NCBI GenBank assembly: GCA_018066285.1
Contig: JAGHRS010000003.1
Coordinates: 62,001 to 126,000, forward strand
Direction of reading: 5' to 3'
Source: Candidatus Treponema caballi
Lineage (GTDB): Bacteria; Spirochaetota; Spirochaetia; Treponematales; Treponemataceae
DNA: 64,000 nucleotides
A program made the position numbers and the translations under genes. This document shows, in pieces, positions 1 through 7,416 of this stretch. The notes under the pieces were generated by a model that did no database searches, had not been told where the DNA came from, and was given only the letters and a program-made list of their open reading frames with translations. Numbering within the stretch: position 1 is the stretch's first letter; every line of letters begins with the position of its first letter.

Positions 1-77
1 CTGGTATTTCAAAGCAGAATAAGCAGTATCAGGAATATAGGCATCATTTCAAACCACACAATACAGGCAGGTACTTT

Positions 78-1187
78 ATGAACATTCAGAGAAAATATAA
101 CGAGATGAAGCAGGAAAACAGAGCCCGAATCATGAAAGCTCTCTTTCTGGAAGCAATTATTCTTCTTGGTTTTGAAATCGTAATGTATTTCATTATACAG
201 ATTGGTAAATTCGATGTCATCGACAGTACAAAAATCTATTTTCTTAAATACTGTCTGGTTCCAACTCTCAGCAATATCACAGATTTCTGCATTGCACTGC
301 TCGTCATCAAAAAAGCAAAAACTGACAAGACTAAGGACTATGCCGTTTTCTCCTGCGTCTATGCCTTCTGTGCCAATCTCACGATGTTCCACAACTTCTT
401 TATCGTCATGCCGGCATTCTTCGTCATCCCGATAATCATTTCTTCTTTATTTGATAATCCGCACTACACACGGTTTCTGTCGTTTGTTTCCTTCGTTCTG
501 GTATGCTTATTCACTCCCATTTCAGTCCTGTACGACCCGGCATGGGAAACAACAGTTTATCTGTTGAGTACGCTTGGAACCCTCGCGCTCATCTGTCTTG
601 TCCAGTTCATCACAACGTCTATCGTCATGTTCTCGACAAGCAAAAACGGACTCATTTCTGACACCCAGCAGTTCGATTCGATGAAAAACGAACCTCTTTC
701 CATTGATCCGCTTACAGGTCTGTACAATCACACGGCTTTCTACAGCATCCTTTCAAAAACCCGGGTTGAATGTGTACAGGAAAGCACTATCATGACTGTT
801 GCACTTATTGATATTGATGGTTTCACCGCCATTAATGATACATATGGTCATAAAAACGGTGACATCATCGTTTCCTCATATGCTGAAGCGCTCATTAAAC
901 ATTGTGGCGTTCAGGCAACACTGTTCCGCTATGGAGGTGACAAGTTCGCCGCCATTTTCCGCAGCATGACTGACAAGGAAGTCCTGAACTACATGAACGA
1001 AGTCCGTGAAACACTCCTTGCCAAAGAATTCACGGAAATGCCTGATATAACCATTCAGGCAAGCTGCGGCATCACGGAATATCATGGTGAGTCAATCACA
1101 ATCAAGGAAATCATCCAGTCTCTGGAAGCGGCAGTCGCAAAAGCAAAGAGCACCGGCGGCAACCGCAGCGTCATCAGCAGGCAATAA
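78..1187 (+). CDS. Membrane GGDEF-domain protein, putative (possibly inactive) diguanylate cyclase
   Basis: The first ~190 of 369 residues are strongly hydrophobic, with several predicted membrane helices. The rest is a GGDEF domain: DPLTGLYN opens it near residue 214, followed by the metal-loop segment DIDGFTAINDTYGH. GGDEF domains make c-di-GMP from two GTP, here probably at the inner face of the cytoplasmic membrane. The signature at residues 286-290 reads GGDKF: the usual Glu/Asp at position four is Lys, so catalysis is doubtful and the domain may instead bind GTP or act as a receptor. The gene stands alone and ends just before a long inverted repeat shared with the convergent ABC operon. 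The family is clear; activity is uncertain. Confidence 0.88.
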   Translation: MNIQRKYNEMKQENRARIMKALFLEAIILLGFEIVMYFIIQIGKFDVIDSTKIYFLKYCLVPTLSNITDFCIALLVIKKAKTDKTKDYAVFSCVYAFCANLTMFHNFFIVMPAFFVIPIIISSLFDNPHYTRFLSFVSFVLVCLFTPISVLYDPAWETTVYLLSTLGTLALICLVQFITTSIVMFSTSKNGLISDTQQFDSMKNEPLSIDPLTGLYNHTAFYSILSKTRVECVQESTIMTVALIDIDGFTAINDTYGHKNGDIIVSSYAEALIKHCGVQATLFRYGGDKFAAIFRSMTDKEVLNYMNEVRETLLAKEFTEMPDITIQASCGITEYHGESITIKEIIQSLEAAVAKAKSTGGNRSVISRQ

Positions 1188-1196
1188 AGACATATG

Positions 1197-1242
1197 TGTC
1201 AGAGAGGGCGTATGCCCCGTACAGCACACGCCCTCTCTGACA
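1197..1242. terminator. Perfect 15-bp inverted repeat between convergent genes
   Basis: TGTCAGAGAGGGCGT (1197-1211) pairs perfectly with 1228-1242 around a 16-nt loop. It lies between the stop of the GGDEF gene and the end of the convergent ABC permease gene, so it probably ends transcription from both sides. The T-tract on either side is weak and interrupted, so it is not a textbook intrinsic terminator. Confidence 0.6.
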
Positions 1243-1282
1243 GACTATTTCTCTTTTCACTGTTGATAACGCGCTTTTTTGC

Positions 1283-1939
1283 TCAATATTCCTTTTTATT
1301 GATGATGCGGACGGAAATCAGGTAGGAAACGACAAGCAGCACAACGGCACTGCCTGCAAAGATCAGCATGCCTTTTGCGAGGCCAAGGCCTTCAATGCCG
1401 GCAAGCAGAGCTGTCATCTGTTCATCAGTCGGGGCAACCCATACTTTCAGCACAAAAAAGATAACAGCGATGATGCCCGCAAAGAGGAAGATGCCCGTCC
1501 GTGCTTTTTCCTGTCCAAGTTTTATCTGAAGTGGCAGCATGATGGACGTCATGACGGCAACAATAACAATGCCGGTAAGGCACTCAGTCAGATATTCTGC
1601 AGGATTGACGAACGTTCCCTTATAGAACATGAAACCACATGAACCTGCTACAGTCACAATCCAGACGGATAAGCCTGCAAGAATACAGAACAGGAACTTT
1701 TCCAGCACATATTGACGTCTTGAAACAGGCAGTGTAAACATGAATGTCAGACCATTGTTGAACTCGTCGTAGGAAAGCGTTCCAAGTGCAGCTATTGCAC
1801 CGAAGAAGGTGATGTAGTTGACGACAAACAACGGATTATCCATGGTCACCATGAATATGATGAACATGACGACAGCTATGAGAAGTGCCTTCTTCTGGTT
1901 TCCAAGCAGTTTCAGATCTTTTATGAGTAAACCTTTCAT
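1283..1939 (-). CDS. ABC-2 type exporter permease
   Basis: 218 residues, nearly all hydrophobic, with about six membrane helices and short charged loops. This is the layout of small ABC-2 permeases that pair with BcrA/YtrB-like ATPases to export peptides, lipids or drugs. The start MKGLLIKDLKLLGNQKK is typical of the family (a short amphipathic stretch before helix 1). It is the last gene of a regulator-ATPase-permease operon and begins 11 bp after the ATPase stop. The substrate cannot be read from the sequence. Confidence 0.85.
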   Translation of the reverse strand: MKGLLIKDLKLLGNQKKALLIAVVMFIIFMVTMDNPLFVVNYITFFGAIAALGTLSYDEFNNGLTFMFTLPVSRRQYVLEKFLFCILAGLSVWIVTVAGSCGFMFYKGTFVNPAEYLTECLTGIVIVAVMTSIMLPLQIKLGQEKARTGIFLFAGIIAVIFFVLKVWVAPTDEQMTALLAGIEGLGLAKGMLIFAGSAVVLLVVSYLISVRIINKKEY

Positions 1940-1950
1940 TTCCGTCCTCC

Positions 1951-2796
1951 TTATTCGCCTTTGATAACCATCATGATAAGCTCGTCAATTGAGCTCTTTT
2001 CGATTGTAATGTCAGGAAAATTCTCCTGATAGAACTGACGCTGGTTTGTCAGGCACTCAATGCTGTACTTTTCCTTCCGTGTCTTCAGGATGTACTGCTT
2101 GTCGAGTTTTTCGTACTGTGCTTCATCCATCTTGAGGATGCCGTAACTGGAAAGGAGCGTGTCCGTTTCCTCGTGCAGGACGATGGCACCGTCGTGAATC
2201 ATGTAGAAATCGTCACACAGGCTTTCCAGGTCTGATGAGATATGTGAGCTTATCAGAATGGCGCGCTCAGCGTCTTCTTCCATGTATGAGCGGAGCATGT
2301 CGAGCACGTCCTCGCGGGCAACAACATCAAGGCCGGCAGTCGGCTCATCAAGGATAAGCAGGCGCGCGCCGTGGGTGATAGCGCAGATGCACTTGAGCTT
2401 TGCCTTCATACCCGTTGAAAACTCTTTAATCTGCTTGTCGAGCGGAAGCGCGAACTTTGTGCACATGTCGGTGAACCGCTGTCTGTCAAAGTTTTTATAG
2501 AGGGCAGCCTGAATGGGAATAATATCCTTTACACAGAGCCATTCGCTGTAACCAGAGTTGGACAGCACAACGCCGATATCAGCGCGGTCTGCGTTCGTAA
2601 GGCTTGCGGCGTCTTTTCCAAATACGCTGATTGTGCCGCCGTCAGCGCGGATAAGCCCAAGAATCGCCTTGAACGTAGTACTCTTTCCTGCGCCGTTCTC
2701 TCCTATAAGGCCGGTGATGCGGCCCGGCTGCACTTCAAGTGAGCACTGCAGCGTAAAGTCTTTGTAGTGCTTCGTGACATCATCAAGTTTGACCAT
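1951..2796 (-). CDS. ABC exporter ATP-binding protein
   Basis: 281 residues. Walker A is GENGAGKST near residue 34, the signature loop is the degenerate FSTGMKAKL (instead of LSGGQ), Walker B is LLILDEPTAGLD and the H-loop is ILISSH. These define an ABC ATPase of the YtrB/BcrA type. The ~70 residues after the nucleotide-binding core are not conserved in a recognisable way. The gene lies directly between the GntR regulator (stop and start adjacent) and the permease, so the three form one transcription unit. It should energise the neighbouring permease at the cytoplasmic face. Confidence 0.93.
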   Translation of the reverse strand: MVKLDDVTKHYKDFTLQCSLEVQPGRITGLIGENGAGKSTTFKAILGLIRADGGTISVFGKDAASLTNADRADIGVVLSNSGYSEWLCVKDIIPIQAALYKNFDRQRFTDMCTKFALPLDKQIKEFSTGMKAKLKCICAITHGARLLILDEPTAGLDVVAREDVLDMLRSYMEEDAERAILISSHISSDLESLCDDFYMIHDGAIVLHEETDTLLSSYGILKMDEAQYEKLDKQYILKTRKEKYSIECLTNQRQFYQENFPDITIEKSSIDELIMMVIKGE

Positions 2797-3171
2797 TTAT
2801 CTCTCCTCCAGGATGAGCCTGAAAAGCTCTTCCAGTTCAGCATCCGGAATGCCGCAGCTGCGTGACTTCTGGATGATTTTCTCAATATCCGCCTCAAGCG
2901 CTTTCTTCTGCTCTTCAAGAAGCAGTTCGCTGCTGGCGGCGGCAATGTACGTGCCCTTTCCGTGTACGGTGATGACAAAGCCTTCTTCTTCGAGCGCGTC
3001 ATACGCCTTTTTCACTGTCAGGGCGCTGATTTTCAGTTCCTTTGCAAGCTGGCGGACAGATGGCAGAATATCGTTCTGCTTAAGCGTCCCCGCCGACACC
3101 GCCGTTTTTATCTGGCTGGTCAGCTGCTCGTAGATGGGAACCATCGAGCTGTTGTTTATAATAAGGTTCAT
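2797..3171 (-). CDS. GntR-family regulator, YtrA subfamily
   Basis: 124 residues from the chosen ATG at 3171 (MNLIINNSSMVPIYEQL). A longer frame to 3207 would run into the promoter and lacks conserved sequence. Residues ~8-75 form the GntR winged helix-turn-helix (IYEQLTSQIKTAVSAG, ILPSVRQLAKELKISALTVKKAYDALE, then GKGTYIA). The C-terminal tail is only ~50 residues, as in YtrA-type regulators that have no large effector domain. These usually repress their own operon with an adjacent ABC exporter and are relieved by cell-envelope stress. The operator-like inverted repeat at 3206-3260 overlaps its promoter, which fits autoregulation. Confidence 0.9.
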   Translation of the reverse strand: MNLIINNSSMVPIYEQLTSQIKTAVSAGTLKQNDILPSVRQLAKELKISALTVKKAYDALEEEGFVITVHGKGTYIAAASSELLLEEQKKALEADIEKIIQKSRSCGIPDAELEELFRLILEER

Positions 3172-3205
3172 GCGCAGTCCTTTGAGGGCACCCCGCCCTC
3201 TCAAC

Positions 3206-3260
3206 AATAAACACTATATAACAGTGTAAACAGAATGTCAACTGTTATATAGTGTTTATT
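3206..3260. promoter_or_regulatory. 20-bp perfect inverted repeat, likely YtrA-type operator
   Basis: AATAAACACTATATAACAGT (3206-3225) is repeated exactly, in reverse complement, at 3241-3260 with a 15-bp spacer. The left arm covers the -10 box and the right arm abuts the -35 box of the leftward promoter. A regulator dimer bound here would block RNA polymerase. A weaker match (GATATAGTG) lies at 3297-3305. Confidence 0.8.
3213..3241 (-). promoter_or_regulatory. Sigma-70 promoter of the GntR-ABC operon
   Basis: On the minus strand TTGACA (3241-3236) and TATAGT (3218-3213) are separated by exactly 17 bp. Transcription would begin near 3206, ~35 nt before the regulator start codon. A small GC-rich hairpin (GAGGGC/GCCCTC, 3184-3200) lies in this leader. 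Confidence 0.8.
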
Positions 3261-3355
3261 ACAAAAAAAACGCTTTTATAGTGCGGGTGTGTTGTGATAT
3301 AGTGTGCGTAAACGGGCGGTCTGCATAAAAGAGCGCGCCGCGTAAAGGAAAGTTT

Positions 3356-3520
3356 ATGATTCTGTCACTTTTAATATCAATTCTGGTAATCGCCATTCTG
3401 CTTGGTGTCCTGAAGTTTGTGCTGAAACTGCTAGGCGTTCTGCTGCCGCTGGCACTGAAACTTGTTGGAGACATCATCATTGCAGCAATTGTAATTGTAG
3501 TAATTGTTGGAATATTGTGA
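3356..3520 (+). CDS. Small hydrophobic membrane protein, 54 residues
   Basis: ATG at 3356 is preceded by AAAGGAAAG (3344-3352), a good ribosome binding site, and the frame closes with TGA at 3518-3520. The product is almost entirely Ile, Leu, Val, Ala and Gly, with only three Lys and one Asp, giving two membrane helices (residues ~2-19 and ~39-54) around a short amphipathic middle. A strong terminator follows at 3601. I do not recognise the family. It is divergent from the GntR-ABC operon, and part of the shared intergenic region carries the operator, so co-regulation is possible. Small size keeps confidence moderate. Confidence 0.6.
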   Translation: MILSLLISILVIAILLGVLKFVLKLLGVLLPLALKLVGDIIIAAIVIVVIVGIL

Positions 3521-3600
3521 TCAGACGGAGAGTGCCAGCTCGGCGTGCAGCCTGAAAAGCAAGGAGTTGCCACATTCCACAATAATCTGCTGAGAGCATG

Positions 3601-3637
3601 AAAAAAGCCTGCGTTCGTAAGAATGCAGGCTTTTTTT
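3601..3637. terminator. Bidirectional intrinsic terminator
   Basis: The stem GCCTGCGTTC / GAATGCAGGC (3607-3630) is flanked by six A on the left and seven T on the right. It serves the 54-residue protein gene on the plus strand and could stop leftward readthrough from gpmI. Confidence 0.85.
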
Positions 3638-3655
3638 GCGTTAGCGATTGGAGGG

Positions 3656-3725
3656 GCGCGTCAGCGGCTACCGGAGACTGCGCAGGCAGTCGAGGAGGCT
3701 GAGCGTTAGCGAACCCCGGAAAGCG
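3656..3725 (+). repeat. Dispersed intergenic repeat, copy 1 (inverted relative to copy 2)
   Basis: About 60-70 bp here match the reverse complement of 5530-5600, with only scattered differences. The best-conserved part is GAGGAGGCTGAGCG (3692-3705). The two copies bracket gpmI. They look like a mobile or REP-like intergenic element rather than coding sequence. Confidence 0.65.
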
Positions 3726-3772
3726 CGACCCGGTGACAACCGGGGAACGTTACGTTCGCTACGCTCACTACC

Positions 3773-3794
3773 GGGTTTCAGCAAGCTGAAACCC
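3773..3794. repeat. Perfect 10-bp hairpin after gpmI
   Basis: GGGTTTCAGC and GCTGAAACCC are separated by AA, only a few bases beyond the gpmI stop codon. No T-tract follows on the minus strand, so it may protect the 3' end of the message or terminate inefficiently. Confidence 0.55.
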
Positions 3795-3802
3795 GCGTTG
3801 AT

Positions 3803-5500
3803 TTATTTCATGTTGATCATTGACTTGTCGTAGTCTGTCGGAGCTTCGTAACCCATAAGTTCAATAAGAGTGCTTGGCCATGAGCTGATGCCGAGGCCGT
3901 CGTTGAGCTTGGTGTTGTCGTACTCGCCCTTGTACTCTGGGTCGTAGATGATGCCAGGAACCGGGTTCAGGCTGTGGCTTGTCTTTGCCTTTGGCTCGCC
4001 TGTTGCCTTGTCAGCCTTTACGCTGCCATCCTTTGCATGCTCGTACATATCGTCTGAGTTACCGTGATCAGCTGTCAGACACATGATACCGCCGGCTTCC
4101 TCAACTGCTGCCTTGATGCGGCCCAGCTGCAGGTCCATTGCTTCCATTGAGCAGACGACTGCGTTGAATACGCCTGTGTGGCCGACCATGTCTCCGTTCG
4201 GGAAGTTCAGGCGGATGTGGTCGTACTTGCCGCTCTTGATTGCTTCAATAACCTTGTCGGTAATCTCTGCGCACTTCATCCATGGGCGCTGCTCGAATGG
4301 AACAACGTCGCTTGGAACTTCAATGTAGTCTTCGAGCTTTTCGTCGAACTTACCCTGCTTGTTTCCGTTGAAGAAGTAGGTTACGTGGCCGTACTTCTGT
4401 GTTTCTGAGATAGCGAGAAGCTTTACGCCTGTTGTTGTCAGGTACTCGCCCATGGTGCGGTCGATTGACGGCGGATTTACGAGGAACTGAGCCGGAACGT
4501 GTGCGTCACCGTCGTACTCCATCATACCTGCGTATTCGACTGCAGGAACTTTTGCGCGCTCGAACGGCAGGTCGCCGCCCTTTGGTGTCTCGAATGCGCG
4601 TGTAATTTCAAGGGCACGGTCACCGCGGAAGTTGAAGTAGATGACGCTGTCGCCGTCGTTGATTGTGCCGCATGGCTTTCCGTCAGCACCTGCGATGACG
4701 AACTCGTGCATATCCTGGTCAAGAACGCCAGGCTGCTCTTCGCGGTACTTGTTGATTGCAGCAGTTGCGCTTTCGAACAGGCGGCCGTTGCCTTCAACGT
4801 GTGCCTTCCATCCGCGCTCAACCATTGACCAGTCTGCGTTGTAGCGGTCCATTGTCATATACATGCGTCCGCCGCCTGATGCGATGCGGTAGTCGCAGCC
4901 CTGTGCGCTGAATGAAGCGAGGTACTCTTCAAGTGGTGTGATGTAGTTCAGTGCTGATGTCGGGTCTACGTCGCGGCCGTCGAGCAGTGCGTGAACGCGG
5001 ACTTTCTTGACGCCGTCCTTTGCAGCCTGAGCAATCATTGCCTTAAGGTGATCAATGTGTGAGTGGACGTTTCCGTCTGAAACAAGGCCGATGAAGTGCA
5101 GCGCTGCACCCTTGCCTTCGTTTGCTTTTACATTTGATGTGAGCTTCTGCCAGGTTGCAGCTGCAAACATTGAGCCGTTTGCAATTGACTCACCGACGAG
5201 CTTTGCACCCTGAGCGAAAACGCGGCCGCATCCCATTGCGTTGTGGCCAACCTCAGAGTTACCCATGTCGTCATCTGATGGCAGACCGACAGCTGTTCCG
5301 TGTGCCTTAAGCTTTGTGTTCGGACAATTAGCCTTGAACCAGTCAAGGTACTTCATCTTGGAGGCCTTAACAGCGTCTCCTTCCTCGTACTTACCATATC
5401 CGACACCGTCCATGATGACCAGGACAACCGGACCACGACGACCCTGCCAGGCGGGGTTCTTCTTCAAAGCGTGCATCGTATCTGCCATTGTATTCTCCAT
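3803..5500 (-). CDS. gpmI: 2,3-bisphosphoglycerate-independent phosphoglycerate mutase
   Basis: Interconverts 3-phosphoglycerate and 2-phosphoglycerate in glycolysis and gluconeogenesis; cytosolic, Mn-dependent. 565 residues, ~50 longer than most bacterial iPGMs. VLVIMDGVGYG near the N-terminus supplies the first metal-binding Asp, and DDDMGNSEVGH supplies the phosphorylated Ser. HALLDGRDVDPTSAL lies in the phosphotransferase insert, and the C-terminal LTADHGNSDDM carries further metal ligands. Start MENTMADTM; the second Met at 5488 is also possible. The gene is alone on its strand between two inverted copies of an intergenic repeat. Function is secure. Confidence 0.95.
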   Translation of the reverse strand: MENTMADTMHALKKNPAWQGRRGPVVLVIMDGVGYGKYEEGDAVKASKMKYLDWFKANCPNTKLKAHGTAVGLPSDDDMGNSEVGHNAMGCGRVFAQGAKLVGESIANGSMFAAATWQKLTSNVKANEGKGAALHFIGLVSDGNVHSHIDHLKAMIAQAAKDGVKKVRVHALLDGRDVDPTSALNYITPLEEYLASFSAQGCDYRIASGGGRMYMTMDRYNADWSMVERGWKAHVEGNGRLFESATAAINKYREEQPGVLDQDMHEFVIAGADGKPCGTINDGDSVIYFNFRGDRALEITRAFETPKGGDLPFERAKVPAVEYAGMMEYDGDAHVPAQFLVNPPSIDRTMGEYLTTTGVKLLAISETQKYGHVTYFFNGNKQGKFDEKLEDYIEVPSDVVPFEQRPWMKCAEITDKVIEAIKSGKYDHIRLNFPNGDMVGHTGVFNAVVCSMEAMDLQLGRIKAAVEEAGGIMCLTADHGNSDDMYEHAKDGSVKADKATGEPKAKTSHSLNPVPGIIYDPEYKGEYDNTKLNDGLGISSWPSTLIELMGYEAPTDYDKSMINMK

Positions 5501-5529
5501 CTGGGCGCCTCAGCCGCTTACGCGTCTGC

Positions 5530-5600
5530 CGGGCTTTTCAGGGTTCGCTCACGCTCAGCCTCCTCGCCTGCTTCCGCAAGCTCCGGTGGCCGCTCGCGCG
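5530..5600 (-). repeat. Dispersed intergenic repeat, copy 2
   Basis: Reverse-complement counterpart of the element at 3656-3725, lying just upstream of gpmI. The core CGCTCAGCCTCCTCG (5553-5567) matches copy 1 exactly in inverse orientation. Recombination between the copies could invert gpmI. Confidence 0.65.
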
Positions 5601-5625
5601 CCCTTACAATCCCTGGCGCTCGTTA

Positions 5626-6291
5626 AATATATGCTGATTGCCTCACGCGCCAAGCTGTCTCTATAGAAAAAAGCTTGCACGTACAGTTTGAATATAACAA
5701 GTTTCGCCCTCTTAAGCAATGTCAGTTTTCTTGGGCTGAAAGACAGCGTGCGCTTTTCTTGGGCGGGAACACAGCGAGTACGTATCTTGGGGCGGGAACA
5801 GGCGCGGCGTGTGGAGAAAGTGGGGTGGAAATGGCAGAGAAATCAGCAATTTTGTGCTTTTTCGCGGAAGGTCCACACCCGCGCGTCCGCGAAAAGTTAG
5901 CTTTCCTGCATTTTCGCGGTCACTTGACACACACAGCCCACTGCGCTTGTACCACGAAAACGCGCGATTTCAGCGCTTTTCTCTGACTCACGCACAGAGC
6001 CAGCTTTCAAAAAGCACGCAATTTCCCAGAACTGACGCACCACCGCGCATTCTTACGCTGCCTACCGGCAGCGAAATTCAGCAAAATGGCGCTTTTTCGC
6101 GGACAGCACTATAGCGGCCTTCCGCGAAAACTGCGATTTCCAGCATTTTTCGCTGCCGTCTCAGGCAGCGGGAAAAAGCGGTTTTTTCATGGCTGCCAGC
6201 GAAATCTGCTTTTTTTTGAATTTTTCGCCCACTGAGCGCCTATAACAAATAATGAAAGCAGCTACAAAAAAGACAGCTTTCAGGAGGCTAT
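5626..6291. repeat. ~660-bp non-coding region made of short degenerate repeats and hairpins
   Basis: No convincing gene is present. Three imperfect direct repeats around TCTTGGGCGGGAACA lie at ~5725-5749, ~5754-5778 and ~5784-5806. Two longer units (~5840-5895 and ~6073-6130) share the order GAAAT, CAGCA, GCTTTTTCGCGGA and then TCCGCGAAAA. In both, the two hairpin arms are separated by exactly 17 nt (5858-5868 with 5886-5895; 6093-6103 with 6121-6130). Another stem pairs TTTTTCGCTGCC with GGCAGCGGGAAAAA (~6145-6178). A weak promoter (TTGAAT 6216, TATAAC 6241) may drive the nuclease gene. Confidence 0.6.
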
Positions 6292-7119
6292 ATGAACAAA
6301 AGCAATATTAGCGAAGTATTCCCACCAGACAATGTTCTTCAGATGGCAGCAGAGCGGCTTTCAACATTGAAAACTGCTTTGAAAGAAGCTGAGCGGCGTC
6401 TGAGGACTGCGCCTAAAGGCCATCTGCGCATATCAAGGAAAAAGCGGGGCACTCAGTACTACTGCATTACAAAGAAAGGCGACAAAAACGGGCATTACAT
6501 AAGAAAAAAGCATACCGCGCTTGTTGCAGAACTGGGACAGAAGGCTTTTGACAGCAGGACTCTCAAAAGTCTGAAAATGCAGATGAAGTGCTTTCAGAAA
6601 ATCACGCGCACAGAAGGTGTCCTTCAGAAACAGCTCAAAAAACTGGTTTCCCTGAATGAAGATATCGCTCACATTCCAGACGCCCCGCTGCGACTGAGTA
6701 ACGCGCAGTACATCGCGTTGTGGAAAGCTGTTCCGTACAGGACGAAGGGCATTTTACCAGAAGAGCAGCGTCACTTTTCAAGCGCGGGGCTGGCCGTGCG
6801 CTCCAAGTCAGAGGAACTTATCGCAAACGCGCTCGATGCGCACGGCATCCCGTTCCGCTACGAAGCTCCGGTCAAAGTTGAGGGCACGTGGCACCCGGAC
6901 TTTTACTGCCTGAACGTGCGCACCCGCCAGGAGCTCATCTGGGAGCACTTCGGCATGATGGACGACGAGCAGTATCTCGGCAACGCGCTCGGCAAGCTGA
7001 AAGCGTACCAGACGCACGGCCTTCTTCTGGGACGCGACTTCATCTTCTCTTGGGAAACGTGGGCGGCCCCGCTTTCATCCGCAGATGTAGAGGAGCTTAT
7101 AAAAGCGTACTTGTTGTAG
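6292..7119 (+). CDS. PD-(D/E)XK-like nuclease domain protein
   Basis: 275 residues, start supported by CAGGAGG 7 bp upstream. The N-terminal ~120 residues are basic and coiled-coil-like. The C-terminal half has the arrangement of a PD-(D/E)XK nuclease: VRSKSEELIANALDAHGIPF (Glu), then WHPDFYCLN (Asp of the PD motif), then ELIWEHFGMMDDEQY (the E-x-H version of the third motif). I recognise the pattern from uncharacterised bacterial proteins, often near mobile DNA, but know no assigned role. It follows the repeat-rich non-coding tract directly. Nuclease fold likely; substrate and biological role unknown. Confidence 0.65.
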   Translation: MNKSNISEVFPPDNVLQMAAERLSTLKTALKEAERRLRTAPKGHLRISRKKRGTQYYCITKKGDKNGHYIRKKHTALVAELGQKAFDSRTLKSLKMQMKCFQKITRTEGVLQKQLKKLVSLNEDIAHIPDAPLRLSNAQYIALWKAVPYRTKGILPEEQRHFSSAGLAVRSKSEELIANALDAHGIPFRYEAPVKVEGTWHPDFYCLNVRTRQELIWEHFGMMDDEQYLGNALGKLKAYQTHGLLLGRDFIFSWETWAAPLSSADVEELIKAYLL

Positions 7120-7125
7120 CGGGCG

Positions 7126-7416
7126 TTGCGGGCGGCGTTTGAGCCCGCTAGAGGGGGCAGTGAAGAAGACCGGAGCGAGCAGATGCGAGTGAGGACTTCG
7201 GAACGAGGGGCAGGCGCCCCGTCGTACCAGAGCAGAGCAAGATTCTGTACGCACGCAGCGAAAAAGGGCTGGGGCGAAAAATCAGGCTCGCGCGATTTCT
7301 ATGTTAAGCGGAATGCCGAAATCCGCCGGAAGCATCAGGAGGGAAAGAATATTGCCGGATTCGCGGATGAGTTCGCCCTCTCGATGGACTCAATCCGCCG
7401 TATTCTGTACCGCTAG
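7126..7416 (+). pseudogene. Remnant of a small helix-turn-helix protein
   Basis: The frame is open for 96 codons, but only the last ~36 look like protein: RNAEIRRKHQEGKNIAGFA followed by a segment ending in DSIRRILYR, which has the shape of a Mor- or resolvase-type helix-turn-helix. The first ~60 codons are Arg/Gly/Ala-rich and read through intergenic-type sequence. It overlaps the 3' end of the convergent DUF2974 gene by 113 bp. Most likely it is the 3' end of a decayed DNA-binding gene; a short functional protein starting internally is possible. Confidence 0.35.

Noticed and set aside
4499-4828. A 109-codon frame antisense to gpmI
   Set aside because: It is the reverse of a highly conserved enzyme gene whose codon bias keeps the opposite frame open; no start signal or family.
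5675-6114. Overlapping open frames of ~100 codons on the plus strand in the repeat-rich tract
   Set aside because: They read through hairpin repeats, have Arg/Ser/His-rich random-looking products, no ribosome binding sites and no recognisable motif.
5840-6130. A CRISPR array in the repeat tract
   Set aside because: Units are too few, imperfect and unevenly spaced, and no cas gene is present.
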